Notes: a model not told the origin generated them from the sequence alone. Positions 32,566 through 42,290 are shown, counted from the stretch's first letter. The stretch: DNA of 64,000 bases from Postechiella marina (GCF_039538365.1 NZ_BAABCA010000001.1:744001-808000), one strand, 5' to 3'. A program made the numbers and translations.

Positions 32566-33765
32566 ATGAAAAAATTACCAGTAACCGTTTTAAGTGGGTT
32601 TTTAGGAGCAGGAAAAACCACTTTATTAAACCATGTATTGCATAACAAAAAAGGGCTAAAAGTAGCAGTTATTGTAAACGATATGAGCGAAGTAAATATT
32701 GATGCTCAGTTTATAGAAAACGAAAATACTCTGTCTAGAACCGAAGAAAAACTAGTAGAAATGTCTAACGGTTGTATTTGTTGCACACTTCGAGAAGATT
32801 TAATGATAGAGGTAGAAAAACTTGCTTTGCAAAACAAATTCGATTATTTATTAATTGAAAGCACAGGTATTAGCGAGCCCATTCCGGTGGCTCAAACCTT
32901 TACTTTTGAGAGCGAAGATGGTAAAATTGATTTAAGTCGTTTTAGCTATATAGATAATATGTTAACGGTTGTTGATGCTTATAATTTTTTAAAAGATTTT
33001 TCGAGTGCCGATTATTTAACCACAAGAGCATTAACCAATATTGAAGGCGACGATAGAACGATTGTTAATTTATTAACCGATCAAATAGAATTTGCTAACG
33101 TTATTATTATTAATAAAATAGATTTAGTAACCAAAAATCAAGTAGAAGAGCTTCGTGCTATTATTAAAAAATTAAATCCAGAAGCACGTATTATTGAAAG
33201 TAAAGAATCTAAAGTCGAGTTGAACCATGTGCTTAATACAAACTTATTCGATTACGAAAAAGCTGAAGCCTCTGCTGGTTGGTTAAAAGAGTTAGAAAAC
33301 GAGCATGTTCCAGAAACCGAAGAGTATGGTATTAACTCTTTTGTTTTTAGAAGTAAAAAACCATTTCATCCAGAGCGTTTTTTAAGGTATTTAAATCAAA
33401 GTTTTCCTCAGAATATTATTCGAAGTAAAGGCCTATTTTGGTTAGCATCGCGATCTAATCAAGCATTACTTTGGAGTTCTGCAGGAGGTTCTTGTAAAGC
33501 AGATAGTGCAGGTGTTTGGTGGAGTTCTATGCCTTTAGCAGAACGTGTAAATTATGCGTCTTTTGCAGAAAACCAAAAAGAGATTGAAGCCAATTGGGAT
33601 GCACAGTTTGGAGACCGTAAGGTAGAGTTGGTCTTTATTGGTCAGCATTTAAATAAAGAAAAAATGATAGACGAATTAAACGATTGTATTCTAACCGATT
33701 TAGAAGTACAAATCTGGAAAAAACAAATGTTCCCTACACAAGATCAATGGCCAATTGGCGTCTAA
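32566..33765 (+). CDS. COG0523 (CobW/G3E) GTPase, probable zinc metallochaperone
   Basis: 399 residues. Walker A GFLGAGKTT (11-19), NGCICCTL with the CxCC metal motif (70-73), ESTGISEP, and a canonical NKID guanine motif in IIINKIDLV. CobW C-terminal domain about 265-390 (EYGINSFVFRSKKPFHPERF, KGLFWLASR). This length and the FHPERF wording match the ZigA/YciC group made during zinc starvation, which hands zinc to client enzymes. Behind the Zur-type operator in this operon. Overlaps the next frame only if an unlikely early start is used. Confidence 0.9.
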   Translation: MKKLPVTVLSGFLGAGKTTLLNHVLHNKKGLKVAVIVNDMSEVNIDAQFIENENTLSRTEEKLVEMSNGCICCTLREDLMIEVEKLALQNKFDYLLIESTGISEPIPVAQTFTFESEDGKIDLSRFSYIDNMLTVVDAYNFLKDFSSADYLTTRALTNIEGDDRTIVNLLTDQIEFANVIIINKIDLVTKNQVEELRAIIKKLNPEARIIESKESKVELNHVLNTNLFDYEKAEASAGWLKELENEHVPETEEYGINSFVFRSKKPFHPERFLRYLNQSFPQNIIRSKGLFWLASRSNQALLWSSAGGSCKADSAGVWWSSMPLAERVNYASFAENQKEIEANWDAQFGDRKVELVFIGQHLNKEKMIDELNDCILTDLEVQIWKKQMFPTQDQWPIGV

Positions 33766-33800
33766 ATAAGTGTAGCATAGAGGCTAATAGAATTTATATG

Positions 33801-34427
33801 TTACAAACAGAAAATCTAACATTTCAATACAAAAAAAACGAAACCATTTTTAGTTTTCCTAATATCACTTTAGAAAAACAAGAAGATTTACTCATTTTAG
33901 GAAAATCTGGAATTGGCAAAACAACACTATTGCACCTTTTAGCAGGAATATTAAAACCTACAAGTGGAAAAATAACGATAAATAATGTTGATATAAATAA
34001 ATTAAAAGACCATGCTTTAGATGCTTTTAGAGGAAAGAACATAGGGCTTGTATTTCAAAAAAAACATGCCATTCCATCTCTAAATGTATTCGATAATTTA
34101 CAAGCACGACTATATTTTAGTAAAATGTCTATAAATAATAACAAAATAGATTTGCTTTTACAGGAGTTAGGGTTATCGCATGTAAAAAACAGTAAGATTA
34201 ACAGCCTTAGCGAAGGGCAATTACAACGCTTAAACATTGCGCTGTCTGTAATACATAATCCGCAAATTATTTTAGCAGACGAGCCTACATCTAGCCTAGA
34301 CGATCAAAACTGTAAAATAGTTATAGCCTTATTAAAAAAGCAAGCACAAGAAACCCAAGCGAATTTAATAGTTATTACACACGATCATAGAGTTAAATCA
34401 AGTTTTCAAAATTCAATTACTTTATGA
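33801..34427 (+). CDS. ABC transporter ATP-binding protein (LolD/MacB type)
   Basis: 208 residues from ATG 33801; an upstream start at 33684 would run inside the GTPase gene. Walker A GKSGIGKTT (about 34-42), signature LSEGQLQR, Walker B IILADEPTSSLDD, and His switch ITHDHR. Short stand-alone ATPase that pairs with the FtsX-type permease directly downstream (overlap ATGA). Such pairs are mechanotransmission transporters rather than importers. Confidence 0.87.
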   Translation, partial: LQTENLTFQYKKNETIFSFPNITLEKQEDLLILGKSGIGKTTLLHLLAGILKPTSGKITINNVDINKLKDHALDAFRGKNIGLVFQKKHAIPSLNVFDNLQARLYFSKMSINNNKIDLLLQELGLSHVKNSKINSLSEGQLQRLNIALSVIHNPQIILADEPTSSLDDQNCKIVIALLKKQAQETQANLIVITHDHRVKSSFQNSITL

Positions 34428-35647
34428 ATATTTGGAAAATTAGCATACAAAATATAAAGTCTAAGCCACTTTACACGTTTTTAAGCATCTTTGTTTTAAC
34501 CATAAGTATTGCGCTTTTGTTGGGCATTAAGCAATTAAAAAATGCGTTTAAAAATCAAATAGATCATAATTTAGGAAAAATAGATGTGGTTATTGGTGCT
34601 AAGGGGAGTCCGCTGCAATTGGTCTTAGCATCTGTTTTGCATTTAGATAATCCTACAGGAAATATATCTTACAGCAAAGCTAAAAAAATAGCTAAAAACC
34701 CCATGGTAAAAATGGCTGTGCCTATTTCGTATGGCGATAATTATAAAGGGTATAGAATTGTGGGTACAACGCATAATTTTATATCGCTTTACAAAGCCGA
34801 ATTAGCTACAGGGCGTTATGTTAAAAAATCTATGGAGGTTGTTTTGGGTTATACTGCTGCACAACAATTACAACTTTATTTAGGCGATACATTTTTAAGT
34901 ACGCATGGTTTGGTAGAAAATAGTGTAGAGGAGCATGAAGACGAGTTTACCGTTGTTGGTGTTTTAAAACCAACACAAAAAGTAATAGATCGTTTAATAA
35001 TTACTAATTTAGAAAGTATTTGGGATGCGCATAATGGTGATGAAATACATGACGAGCATGAAGAACACGACCATTATAACGTGCATCATGATAATGAGGA
35101 CAAAGAAATTACCTCTTTATTAATCAATTTTAAAACACCTAGAGCACTTTTTACCTTTCCTAGAAGAATTAATAAAAGCACAAATATGCAAGCTGTATTG
35201 CCTAAATATCAGCTAGAAAAACTTTACGAATACACGAGTATTGGTTTTAAAACAATGTCCTGGATAGCTTATTTAATACTTTTAATGTCTTGCTTTATTA
35301 TTTTTATAAGCCTTTATAAAATGGTTAAAGAGCGCGCTTTCTATTTGGCCATTTTAAGAACATATGGCGCCAGTAATTTTCAGTTAATAAAAATGGTAAT
35401 GTACGAGACATTAAGCATTGCTTTTTCTTCATTTGTATTGGGGCTTTTATTAACTAAAATAGGATTGCCCCACATGTTATATTTTATGCAGCCTATCTAT
35501 AAACAAAGCTTATTAATAGGCTTACCTGTTTTAGAAATTTTACAAATAGCATTGCTTATTTTTGCAACTGTAATTTTATCTGTTTTATTGGCAATAAGGC
35601 CTATAATAACCATGAATATTTCTACTATTTTAAGCCATGAAAAATAA
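34424..35647 (+). CDS. FtsX-type ABC permease (MacB/LolC-like)
   Basis: 407 residues. N-terminal helix, a periplasmic MacB-PCD-like domain (about 45-260) containing a His/acidic loop (EHEDEF, HDEHEEHDHYNVHHDNEDK), and three C-terminal helices with the FtsX core motif (AILRTYGASNFQLIKMVMYE). The His-rich loop suggests contact with a metal or with the His-rich lipoproteins of this operon. ABC pair plus DUF3299-like protein resembles the Zur-controlled PA4063-PA4066 set of Pseudomonas. Confidence 0.87.
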   Translation: MNIWKISIQNIKSKPLYTFLSIFVLTISIALLLGIKQLKNAFKNQIDHNLGKIDVVIGAKGSPLQLVLASVLHLDNPTGNISYSKAKKIAKNPMVKMAVPISYGDNYKGYRIVGTTHNFISLYKAELATGRYVKKSMEVVLGYTAAQQLQLYLGDTFLSTHGLVENSVEEHEDEFTVVGVLKPTQKVIDRLIITNLESIWDAHNGDEIHDEHEEHDHYNVHHDNEDKEITSLLINFKTPRALFTFPRRINKSTNMQAVLPKYQLEKLYEYTSIGFKTMSWIAYLILLMSCFIIFISLYKMVKERAFYLAILRTYGASNFQLIKMVMYETLSIAFSSFVLGLLLTKIGLPHMLYFMQPIYKQSLLIGLPVLEILQIALLIFATVILSVLLAIRPIITMNISTILSHEK

Positions 35648-36074
35648 AATTACAGCACTTTTTATCCTACTTGGTTGTGCTTTAAGCTATAGCCAGCAAA
35701 ACATAACATGGCAAGATTTATCTCAAGTAAAGTACACCGATAAATATGTTGAAGAATACGACGAGTATTTTATGTATCCAGAATTTTTACCTCCAGTGAA
35801 AGTCTTAGAAGGAAAGCGCATAACTATTATAGGTTATTTTTTAAATATTAGTCCAGAAGAGAAATTATACATTTTATCTAAAGGGCCTATGTCTGCTTGT
35901 TTTTTTTGCGGGCAAGGAGGTCCAGAAACCGCTGTAGAGCTTCAGTTTAGCAACAAACCAAATTTTAAAACAGATCAAATTGTAGCCATTACAGGTACAC
36001 TTAAATTAAACAAGGACGATGTAGAGCATTTTAATTATATTCTTACAGGTTGTTCTGGTAGATTGGTTGAGTAG
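35637..36074 (+). CDS. DUF3299-like secreted protein
   Basis: 145 residues. Signal peptide (SYSQQ, about 19), then an OB-fold-like domain: WQDLSQVKYTDKYVEEYDEYF, FLPPVKVLEGKRITIIGYFL, then MSACFFCGQGGPETAVELQF carrying a CxxC, and AITGTLKLNKDDVEHFNYIL. The order 'pPV-L-G-k-V-i-GY-l ... cffCG' fits DUF3299. It overlaps the permease by 11 bases. The related protein in Pseudomonas is coded with the same ABC pair. Last gene of the operon. Confidence 0.8.
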   Translation: MKNKITALFILLGCALSYSQQNITWQDLSQVKYTDKYVEEYDEYFMYPEFLPPVKVLEGKRITIIGYFLNISPEEKLYILSKGPMSACFFCGQGGPETAVELQFSNKPNFKTDQIVAITGTLKLNKDDVEHFNYILTGCSGRLVE

Positions 36075-36132
36075 TTTTACTATAAATACAGCTATGTAGG
36101 TAACACTAATATTTTTTAGTAAACAGCTATGC

Positions 36133-36189
36133 ACTTCTAAAACATAAAAACAGCTCGTTTTTAAGTGGTATGTTTTATGCTTTAGAAGT
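36133..36189. terminator. Inverted repeat after the zinc-type operon
   Basis: ACTTCTAAA and TTTAGAAGT are perfect outer arms; a nested AAAAAC-AGCTC-GTTTTT lies inside. Placed between converging genes, it may stop both. Confidence 0.45.
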
Positions 36190-36220
36190 TTAAGATATAA
36201 GGTTCTTGTTTAAAAGCCTT

Positions 36221-37534
36221 TTATTTAGCTACACCTAAGCCTGCAAAAAGCGATTTAAACGAGTTAGCCTCTAGAGCAAAAACGCCATCGTTACCAATAG
36301 TGTTTATGGGACGCCAAAAACTACCATCAAAAAACGAAATTAACCCCTGATAAGTGTTTAAACCAGCAGGTTCAGTTCTTCCCCAAGGGTTACGTAAAAC
36401 AATATATTTTTTTCCTCTATTAAAAGACCATCCCAGAATGGTGTAGCAATGGCTTGCAACTACATTGGTGCCTGTATAGGTTTTATCAGAAGATCCGTAG
36501 GTCCATGCAGTCATGGGATGAATCGTTTTTCTTCCTCTAGCGTTTGCTCTAACAATAGAGTACATTTCGCTACCTGTTCTATTTTTAGTGTTATAGTAGT
36601 AAGGTTTTTTGTTATTAAGTTGAGCGGTCGCTTTAACACAATTTCCCCATGCAGTTTTAGTAATATCTGGCTTGTCAGAGTTGGTTTTTGTAATCCATTT
36701 AGCAAAAGCCTTTTCGTAAAGAGCCGGGTAAATTTCGTTATTATCGTTAGATCTGCAATAAATCCAATTATTATTAGAGGCATTAACCACTGTTTTATCC
36801 GACACCTCAATTAATTTTGTTGGTGCATTTTTATTATTACCTCCTTTAGAGTAGAATTGAATCGCACTAACTCTTCGTGTTTCTCCTGTGGCAGTAGCTC
36901 TATTTCTATGCACAATTTTATATGGATCTGCCCAAGCCACAGCATTTAAAGCAGCTATAAAATAGCAATTAGCAACAGCACCTTGAATAGGGTCAGAGTA
37001 TTCTACCACATCGTTAAAAAAGTCGCCTTTGTCTACCCAAACACCATTTTGTGGTGTCCATTCTTTACTAGACGAACCCGATTTATTAAGCACAATAGAA
37101 GCTAAAGATTCGCTTAAAACAGACTTAGATAAGGTTTGACTTAAATTAGGAATATCCAATTTAAGTTCTAACGAATCTTTATTAATTAAGCTCGATTTCA
37201 CCTTAATGTCACTAAGGTTTTTAATGCCCAATGCTTTTAATTCGCTTAACTTTTTTAGCCTAGACATGTCTGGTGTTTCAGAGTCTTCAAGTTTTCTAAT
37301 TTTAATTTCAGATTCCTTTAGCGGTTCAGGCATATTGTCTTTGTTTAATTTTAAACCCGCAAAAATTGGCGAATTAAATTTCATGTCGAACAGCTCACTG
37401 TAATCTGTTTCTAAGGTATCTTCCATAATTTTGATCGAACTTTTTTTACTCCAATCAATTTTTCTTCCTAGAAGTGTTTCTGTTAATGCATAAGGGTTAA
37501 TAGCGCCTATGCTAAGTTTTGGTTCTTTGTCCAT
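36221..37534 (-). CDS. Calpain-like (C2) cysteine protease
   Basis: 437 residues. The peptidase C2 triad is present: Cys190 (GAVANCYFIAAL), His362 (VVASHCYTILGW), Asn382 (VLRNPWG). Residues 1-150 are a charged, helix-rich region with no known domain and may be a propeptide or targeting part. No signal peptide is seen, so it is probably intracellular, unless exported by a route without a classic signal. Bacterial calpain-like proteases are of unclear role. It is divergent from the DUF6642-like gene at 37751. Confidence 0.85.
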   Translation of the reverse strand: MDKEPKLSIGAINPYALTETLLGRKIDWSKKSSIKIMEDTLETDYSELFDMKFNSPIFAGLKLNKDNMPEPLKESEIKIRKLEDSETPDMSRLKKLSELKALGIKNLSDIKVKSSLINKDSLELKLDIPNLSQTLSKSVLSESLASIVLNKSGSSSKEWTPQNGVWVDKGDFFNDVVEYSDPIQGAVANCYFIAALNAVAWADPYKIVHRNRATATGETRRVSAIQFYSKGGNNKNAPTKLIEVSDKTVVNASNNNWIYCRSNDNNEIYPALYEKAFAKWITKTNSDKPDITKTAWGNCVKATAQLNNKKPYYYNTKNRTGSEMYSIVRANARGRKTIHPMTAWTYGSSDKTYTGTNVVASHCYTILGWSFNRGKKYIVLRNPWGRTEPAGLNTYQGLISFFDGSFWRPINTIGNDGVFALEANSFKSLFAGLGVAK

Positions 37535-37711
37535 AATTAAATTTAGTTAAGGTTTTTAATTTGAACCAAAATTAGAAACTAACTACAACCAAATAAAGAG
37601 GAAAAAGCATGTTTATGGTAGGGGAATATACCCCTAAATGGGTTAGGGTAGAAGAGGTTTTACTAATTATAGATACATAAAAAAACATCAAAAAAAATAA
37701 TAGATATGTGT

Positions 37712-37719
37712 TATTTTTG
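37712..37719 (+). promoter_or_regulatory. -7 element before the DUF6642-like gene
   Basis: TATTTTTG, TAnnTTTG consensus, 32 bases before the TTG start at 37751. Confidence 0.45.
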
Positions 37720-37750
37720 TACTTTATATACCAAGTATAAATACTAAGAT

Positions 37751-38350
37751 TTGTTAGAAAAAAGACAACAATTACCCCAAAAAGAATTACTAGATACAGA
37801 TTATTTTATTTACTGTTTAGAAGCTGTAGAAGATATTGAAATAGATAACTTTACCGAAACACAAAATAAATTACAACAATTAACCATGCAGTATGGTGTA
37901 GCTAGTATTTACAAAACTTGCGATACTATTGAAGGATTAGAGTCTAGCTTAAATGCATTGGTTTTAGGAGATCATAATTTTAAAGACTACGAAATAATTT
38001 ACTTGGTTATTACAGGCGAAGCAAATAATATTTGCTTAAACGATTACTATTATAGTCTTAAAGAGGTTGCTGAGATTTTTGAAGGACGATTACAAGACAA
38101 AATTTTACATTTCTCAAATGCTAAAATATTAGATTTAGATGACGAAGAAGCACAGTATTTTTTAGATGTAACTGGAGCCAAAGCTATTTCTGGCTATGGT
38201 AATGCATATAGCAGAATTACTAGTTCTAATCTTGATATCGCATTTTTTAACTTATTTAATGAAGATGATAATATGCTTGATGTTGTAGAAGAATTACACC
38301 AGAGGTATTACAAAATGTGTAAATTACTTGATTTTAGATTGTATTATTAA
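37751..38350 (+). CDS. DUF6642-like (CHAT/caspase-related) protein
   Basis: 199 residues from a TTG start; no in-frame ATG exists before the conserved part. FIYCLEAVEDI, then EIIYLVITGEANNICL, SLKEVAEIFEGRLQDKILHFSNAK and AKAISGYG match the DUF6642 pattern, which resembles a caspase/CHAT-type fold (EIIYLVITGEA for the usual 'hG' strand). The catalytic His and Cys are not obvious: HFSNAK takes the place of the usual HFGSC. This fits a pseudo-enzyme. Next to a calpain-like protease. Confidence 0.6.
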   Translation: MLEKRQQLPQKELLDTDYFIYCLEAVEDIEIDNFTETQNKLQQLTMQYGVASIYKTCDTIEGLESSLNALVLGDHNFKDYEIIYLVITGEANNICLNDYYYSLKEVAEIFEGRLQDKILHFSNAKILDLDDEEAQYFLDVTGAKAISGYGNAYSRITSSNLDIAFFNLFNEDDNMLDVVEELHQRYYKMCKLLDFRLYY

Positions 38351-38808
38351 TTTTTTGTTTTTCTATTTTACATAATATTTTTAAAACAAAAAACTTAAAT
38401 TGAAGATGTAAAGGAACAAGTGTTTAGATTTTTTTGCTCAATCCATACTTCTTGAGAATCGTGTATTTAAAAAATGATTGAAGATTGTTCAGAATATTAA
38501 AATTATATATAAAGCATAACGATAATATTTTAACCCTAATTATTTATTAAAACTAAAATTTCTCGATTATATCATAATTATTAAAGTCTGAAAGAATATA
38601 GATGTATTATTTTTTATGCAAAATATCAGTCAAAATAGCAAAATACTTAATAATGAGAGTTTTGTATTTGAAATTGTCACTTATTGTACTATAATTAATA
38701 TTATGTAAAATAGAATTATTAAAACCCCTAGTCTATGTTAATTTTTTATCAATATTAAGGGGAATTTTATATTGTTTAAAATATACACTTATCTTTGTAG
38801 GCCTTAAA
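38351..38808. other. Intergenic, 458 bases
   Basis: No coding frame or RNA is visible. A -7 element TATCTTTG (38790-38797) lies 27 bases before ATG 38824 of the next gene. The rest is plain AT-rich DNA. Confidence 0.5.
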
Positions 38809-38823
38809 TTGCTTAATGAAAAA

Positions 38824-39441
38824 ATGAAACCGAAAGAGAAACCAAAAGCTGAGAAATCTAAATTACAGCTGTTACATCAATATTATTCTTATACAGGATT
38901 TTATAAATTTGTTTGGGAAGCTATTAAAAAAGCATTTCCATACATAATTGGTGTTGTTGTTTTAATTTATATGGTAAATCATTTTTTTAATATAAATGAT
39001 GCGTTAACACGTCTTACCGAAATATTACCTGCTTATGGTGTTTTAAGTTTCTTTTTTGTATCAGAAACCCTTTTAGGTCTTGTACCACCAGAAATTTTTA
39101 TTGCCTGGGCTGGTAAAATGTATAACCCTTGGTTTTATTTAGGGCTTTTAGCAGTGTTATCTTATAGCGGTGGTTTACTGTCTTACTGGATGGGACGCAC
39201 CATTACCAAAATACCATCTGTACATAAGTACCTTGAGGTTAAAATGGAAAAGCAATTAAAAAACTCTAAAAAATGGGGTGGATTTTTAATTATGGTTGGT
39301 GCAGTGTTGCCTCTACCCTTTTCTATAGCTTGTATTGCTGCTGGTATTATTGAGTTTCCGTTTAAAAATGTAATTGTATATGGTTCGTTACGTTTTATTC
39401 GTTTTCTTATTTATGGACTCATAATTTTTAGCGCAGTTTAA
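38824..39441 (+). CDS. DedA/VTT-type membrane protein
   Basis: 205 residues from ATG 38824 (a TTG at 38809 is the alternative). A basic N-terminus, then about five membrane segments with the VTT core: SETLLGLVPPEIFIAWAGKM, GGLLSYWMGRTITKI and MVGAVLPLPFSIACIAAGI. DedA proteins act as lipid scramblases or flippases of undecaprenyl phosphate or phosphatidylethanolamine; the specific lipid is unknown. No neighbour clarifies it. Confidence 0.78.
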   Translation: MKPKEKPKAEKSKLQLLHQYYSYTGFYKFVWEAIKKAFPYIIGVVVLIYMVNHFFNINDALTRLTEILPAYGVLSFFFVSETLLGLVPPEIFIAWAGKMYNPWFYLGLLAVLSYSGGLLSYWMGRTITKIPSVHKYLEVKMEKQLKNSKKWGGFLIMVGAVLPLPFSIACIAAGIIEFPFKNVIVYGSLRFIRFLIYGLIIFSAV

Positions 39442-39555
39442 TTACGCTTATCTGTTTTTTTACTTCCATTTTAGTATTTATAAATACTGTTAAATTAGGG
39501 TTATAATACATGGTTATATGCTTTTTCTAGCTTATTTTTGCTTGAAAACTTATAT

Positions 39556-39843
39556 ATGTTCTCATTCCTTAATATTTTTAGAATTACAGCGCTTTTAGAG
39601 GGGTTATCGTATCTTTTATTACTATTCGTAGCAACGCCTATAAAGTATATTATGCACGACCCACAATATGTAAAAATGTTGGGTATGCCACATGGTATAC
39701 TTTTTATTTTATATATCATTTTAGCTTTTTTAATTAAAGGTGACATGAAATGGAGTTCTAAAACTTTTGGTATTGTGCTTTTGGCCTCTATTATTCCATT
39801 TGGCACCTTTTATGTAGAAAAGAAATATTTAAAAAAGGCTTAA
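39556..39843 (+). CDS. DUF3817 membrane protein
   Basis: 95 residues from ATG 39556 (TTG 39538 is less likely). FRITALLEGLSYLLLLFVATPIKY, MLGMPHGILFILYIILAF, then FGIVLLASIIPFGTFYVEKK: three helices with the DUF3817 motifs EG, PHG and PFG. The role is unknown; the family is common in flavobacteria. Seven bases before the MscS gene. Confidence 0.85.
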   Translation: MFSFLNIFRITALLEGLSYLLLLFVATPIKYIMHDPQYVKMLGMPHGILFILYIILAFLIKGDMKWSSKTFGIVLLASIIPFGTFYVEKKYLKKA

Positions 39844-39849
39844 GGTAAC

Positions 39850-41115
39850 ATGATGAGTTTAATCCAGAATACGATAGATTATTCACATGTGGTATATAAG
39901 TATTTGTTAGATGCAGGTTTATCTGATAATTTAGCAAAATATCTTAACATGTTTGCACTATTAATATCCTTATTAGTAGTTGTATTTCTTGCAGATTATA
40001 TTCTAAGAAAAATATTGGTTAAAACATTTAATCAGTTTGCATCTGTATCAAAATCAAATTTTGACGATCTTTTAGTAGCAAACAAAGTGCCCAGAAACAT
40101 TGCACATATTATTCCTTTTTTAATTGCATTAGAGTTTATTCCGTCGGTTTTAATCGATTTCGATCACTTCGAAACCTTTGTAGAAAAAAGCTTGCAAGTA
40201 TTTGCTATTGTGTTAACGCTTTGGATTATTAGAAGCCTATTAAACACATTAAAATCGTATTTTAAAACCTTATCAAATCTTAAAGATAAACCTGTAGATA
40301 GTTATATTCAAGTCTTTATGATTTTTGCTTGGTTTGGAGGTTTTATGTCTGCCATTGCTATTATAACGGGCATTCCGTTTATAAAATTTGTTACTGGTTT
40401 AGGTGCCATTTCTGCTGTAATTATACTTGTTTTTAAAGATACTATTATGGGCTTTGTAGCCAGTATACAAGTATCTATTAACGATATGGTTCGTATTGGC
40501 GATTGGATTACTTTCGAAAAATATGGAGCCGATGGCGATGTTATAGAAATAAATCTAGCTACCGTAAAAGTTCAGAATTTTGATAAAACAATAACCACAA
40601 TACCTACTTACGCCTTAATTTCCGATTCGTTTAAAAACTGGCGAGGCATGGTAACATCGGAAGGAAGGCGTATAAAACGAGCTTTAAATATTAAATTAGA
40701 TAGTGTTGCTTATTTGTCTAAAGAACAGGTTGATAGTTTAAAGAAGATAGAGATAATATCAGACTATTTAACTACTCGTGAGCAAGATATTAACACCTAT
40801 AATACAAACAAAAACGTAGATAAGTCTTTGCTATTAAATGGTAGAAACTTAACCAATATTGGTGTGTTTAGAAAATATGTGCAAACCTATATAGAAAACC
40901 ATTCGGCTATAAATAAAGACATGACTATTATGGTGCGTCAATTAGCACCAACAACACAAGGCATGCCTATAGAGATTTATGCTTTTAGTAACGACAAGCG
41001 TTGGGCAAATTACGAGTATATCATGTCAGATATTTTTGATCATATTATAGCTGCTACACCCTATTTCAATTTAGAAATTTTTGAGTTACCAAGCAATTCT
41101 GGTTTTAAAGCCTAA
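39850..41115 (+). CDS. Mechanosensitive channel, MscS family
   Basis: 421 residues. Four membrane segments, then the MscS pore and beta domain: GLGAISAVIILVFKDTIMGFVASIQVSIN, MVRIGDWITFEKYGADGDVIEINLATVKVQNFDKTITTIPTYAL. C-terminal part about 285-410. It resembles the larger YbdG-type subfamily rather than the short E. coli MscS. It relieves osmotic shock by opening under membrane tension. Confidence 0.88.
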   Translation: MMSLIQNTIDYSHVVYKYLLDAGLSDNLAKYLNMFALLISLLVVVFLADYILRKILVKTFNQFASVSKSNFDDLLVANKVPRNIAHIIPFLIALEFIPSVLIDFDHFETFVEKSLQVFAIVLTLWIIRSLLNTLKSYFKTLSNLKDKPVDSYIQVFMIFAWFGGFMSAIAIITGIPFIKFVTGLGAISAVIILVFKDTIMGFVASIQVSINDMVRIGDWITFEKYGADGDVIEINLATVKVQNFDKTITTIPTYALISDSFKNWRGMVTSEGRRIKRALNIKLDSVAYLSKEQVDSLKKIEIISDYLTTREQDINTYNTNKNVDKSLLLNGRNLTNIGVFRKYVQTYIENHSAINKDMTIMVRQLAPTTQGMPIEIYAFSNDKRWANYEYIMSDIFDHIIAATPYFNLEIFELPSNSGFKA

Positions 41116-41205
41116 TGATATAACAATTTAATTTTTGAAGCGTTAAAAACATGTTGTATCAATAAAAACCCGCGTATACAACATTACAATTGTCAATACT
41201 ATTAT

Positions 41206-42117
41206 ATGAAAAACATTATTACTTTTATTTGTCTACTTGTTATTTGTCAAACTATTAACAGTCAAAACATTATCGAAATTAGACAGAAATTAGATTCTAT
41301 TACCAATAGTTACCTTATTAAATCTATTAAAAAATCTGAAAAGTTAGCATATAGTGATATTGATATTACAGCAGAAAAATGGGATAATATAAACTTTGAT
41401 CCCTACCGCTACGAGTTTAAAAAGCAGCCTTTTCAAATTAAATTTTTAGATACAACCTACGCCTCACCTGTTTATGGTAAAAAAGTAGTAACATCGCATT
41501 ATGGTTGGCGTCGTGGTAGAGCGCATAAAGGTATAGATATCGATTTAGTAACTGGCGATAGTGTACGCAGTATGTTTTCTGGTATAGTGCGTTTTGCACG
41601 TTATAGCAGAGGGCACGGTCGTACAGTTATTGTGCGACATTTTAATGGACTAGAAACTGCTTATGCTCATTTATCTAAATATACTGTCAAGGCAAACGAT
41701 ACGGTTAAAAAGGGACAAGTAATTGGTACTGGCGGTACATCTGGCAATGCTAGAGGTAGCCACTTACATCTTACTGTAAGTTACAAAGGTAATTTTATAA
41801 ACCCAGAATATGTATTCGATTTTTCTGAAAACAACAAAGTGAGAGCTAAAGATCTTTGGGTAACAAGAAAATGGGTAAGTTCTCAATACCATACGTCAAA
41901 AATACAAAGTCATTTAGATCTTTTAACCACAAAAGATATGGCTATAGCAAGCCATAAAAAAGACAACCAACGAAAAATACATGTGGTTAGTCGTGGCGAT
42001 ACGCTTTCTGGTATTTCCAGTAAATACAGAGTATCTTTATCTAAACTTTGTAAAAATAATGCTATTAGAAAAACAAGTGTGCTTAAAATTGGTCAAAAAT
42101 TAATTGTTAATCTTTAA
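41206..42117 (+). CDS. M23 peptidase with C-terminal LysM
   Basis: 303 residues. Signal peptide near residue 19. M23 domain about 95-205: HYGWRRGRAHKGIDID gives the first His-Asp ligands and GSHLHLTV the second HxH. LysM at about 258-302 (HVVSRGDTLSGISSKYRVSLS). It is a cell-wall endopeptidase or cell-division factor. It ends before a 360-base non-coding stretch. Confidence 0.9.
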   Translation: MKNIITFICLLVICQTINSQNIIEIRQKLDSITNSYLIKSIKKSEKLAYSDIDITAEKWDNINFDPYRYEFKKQPFQIKFLDTTYASPVYGKKVVTSHYGWRRGRAHKGIDIDLVTGDSVRSMFSGIVRFARYSRGHGRTVIVRHFNGLETAYAHLSKYTVKANDTVKKGQVIGTGGTSGNARGSHLHLTVSYKGNFINPEYVFDFSENNKVRAKDLWVTRKWVSSQYHTSKIQSHLDLLTTKDMAIASHKKDNQRKIHVVSRGDTLSGISSKYRVSLSKLCKNNAIRKTSVLKIGQKLIVNL

Positions 42118-42259
42118 GAGTAAATCATTCTTATTATACTTTAACTTCTAGTCTTTTACTGCAAGTACTACTCTATCTTTATAGTTGTCTTCATGCTAAT
42201 ATTTCTACCTATGTTTTTTATTAACAGCTAAGGCTAAAATGCAATAGCGTTAATTCTCT

Positions 42260-42290
<31 letters not shown>

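Noticed and set aside
33684..33800. Early start of the ABC ATPase
   Set aside because: Lies within the GTPase gene in another frame; ATG 33801 gives the normal ATPase N-terminus.
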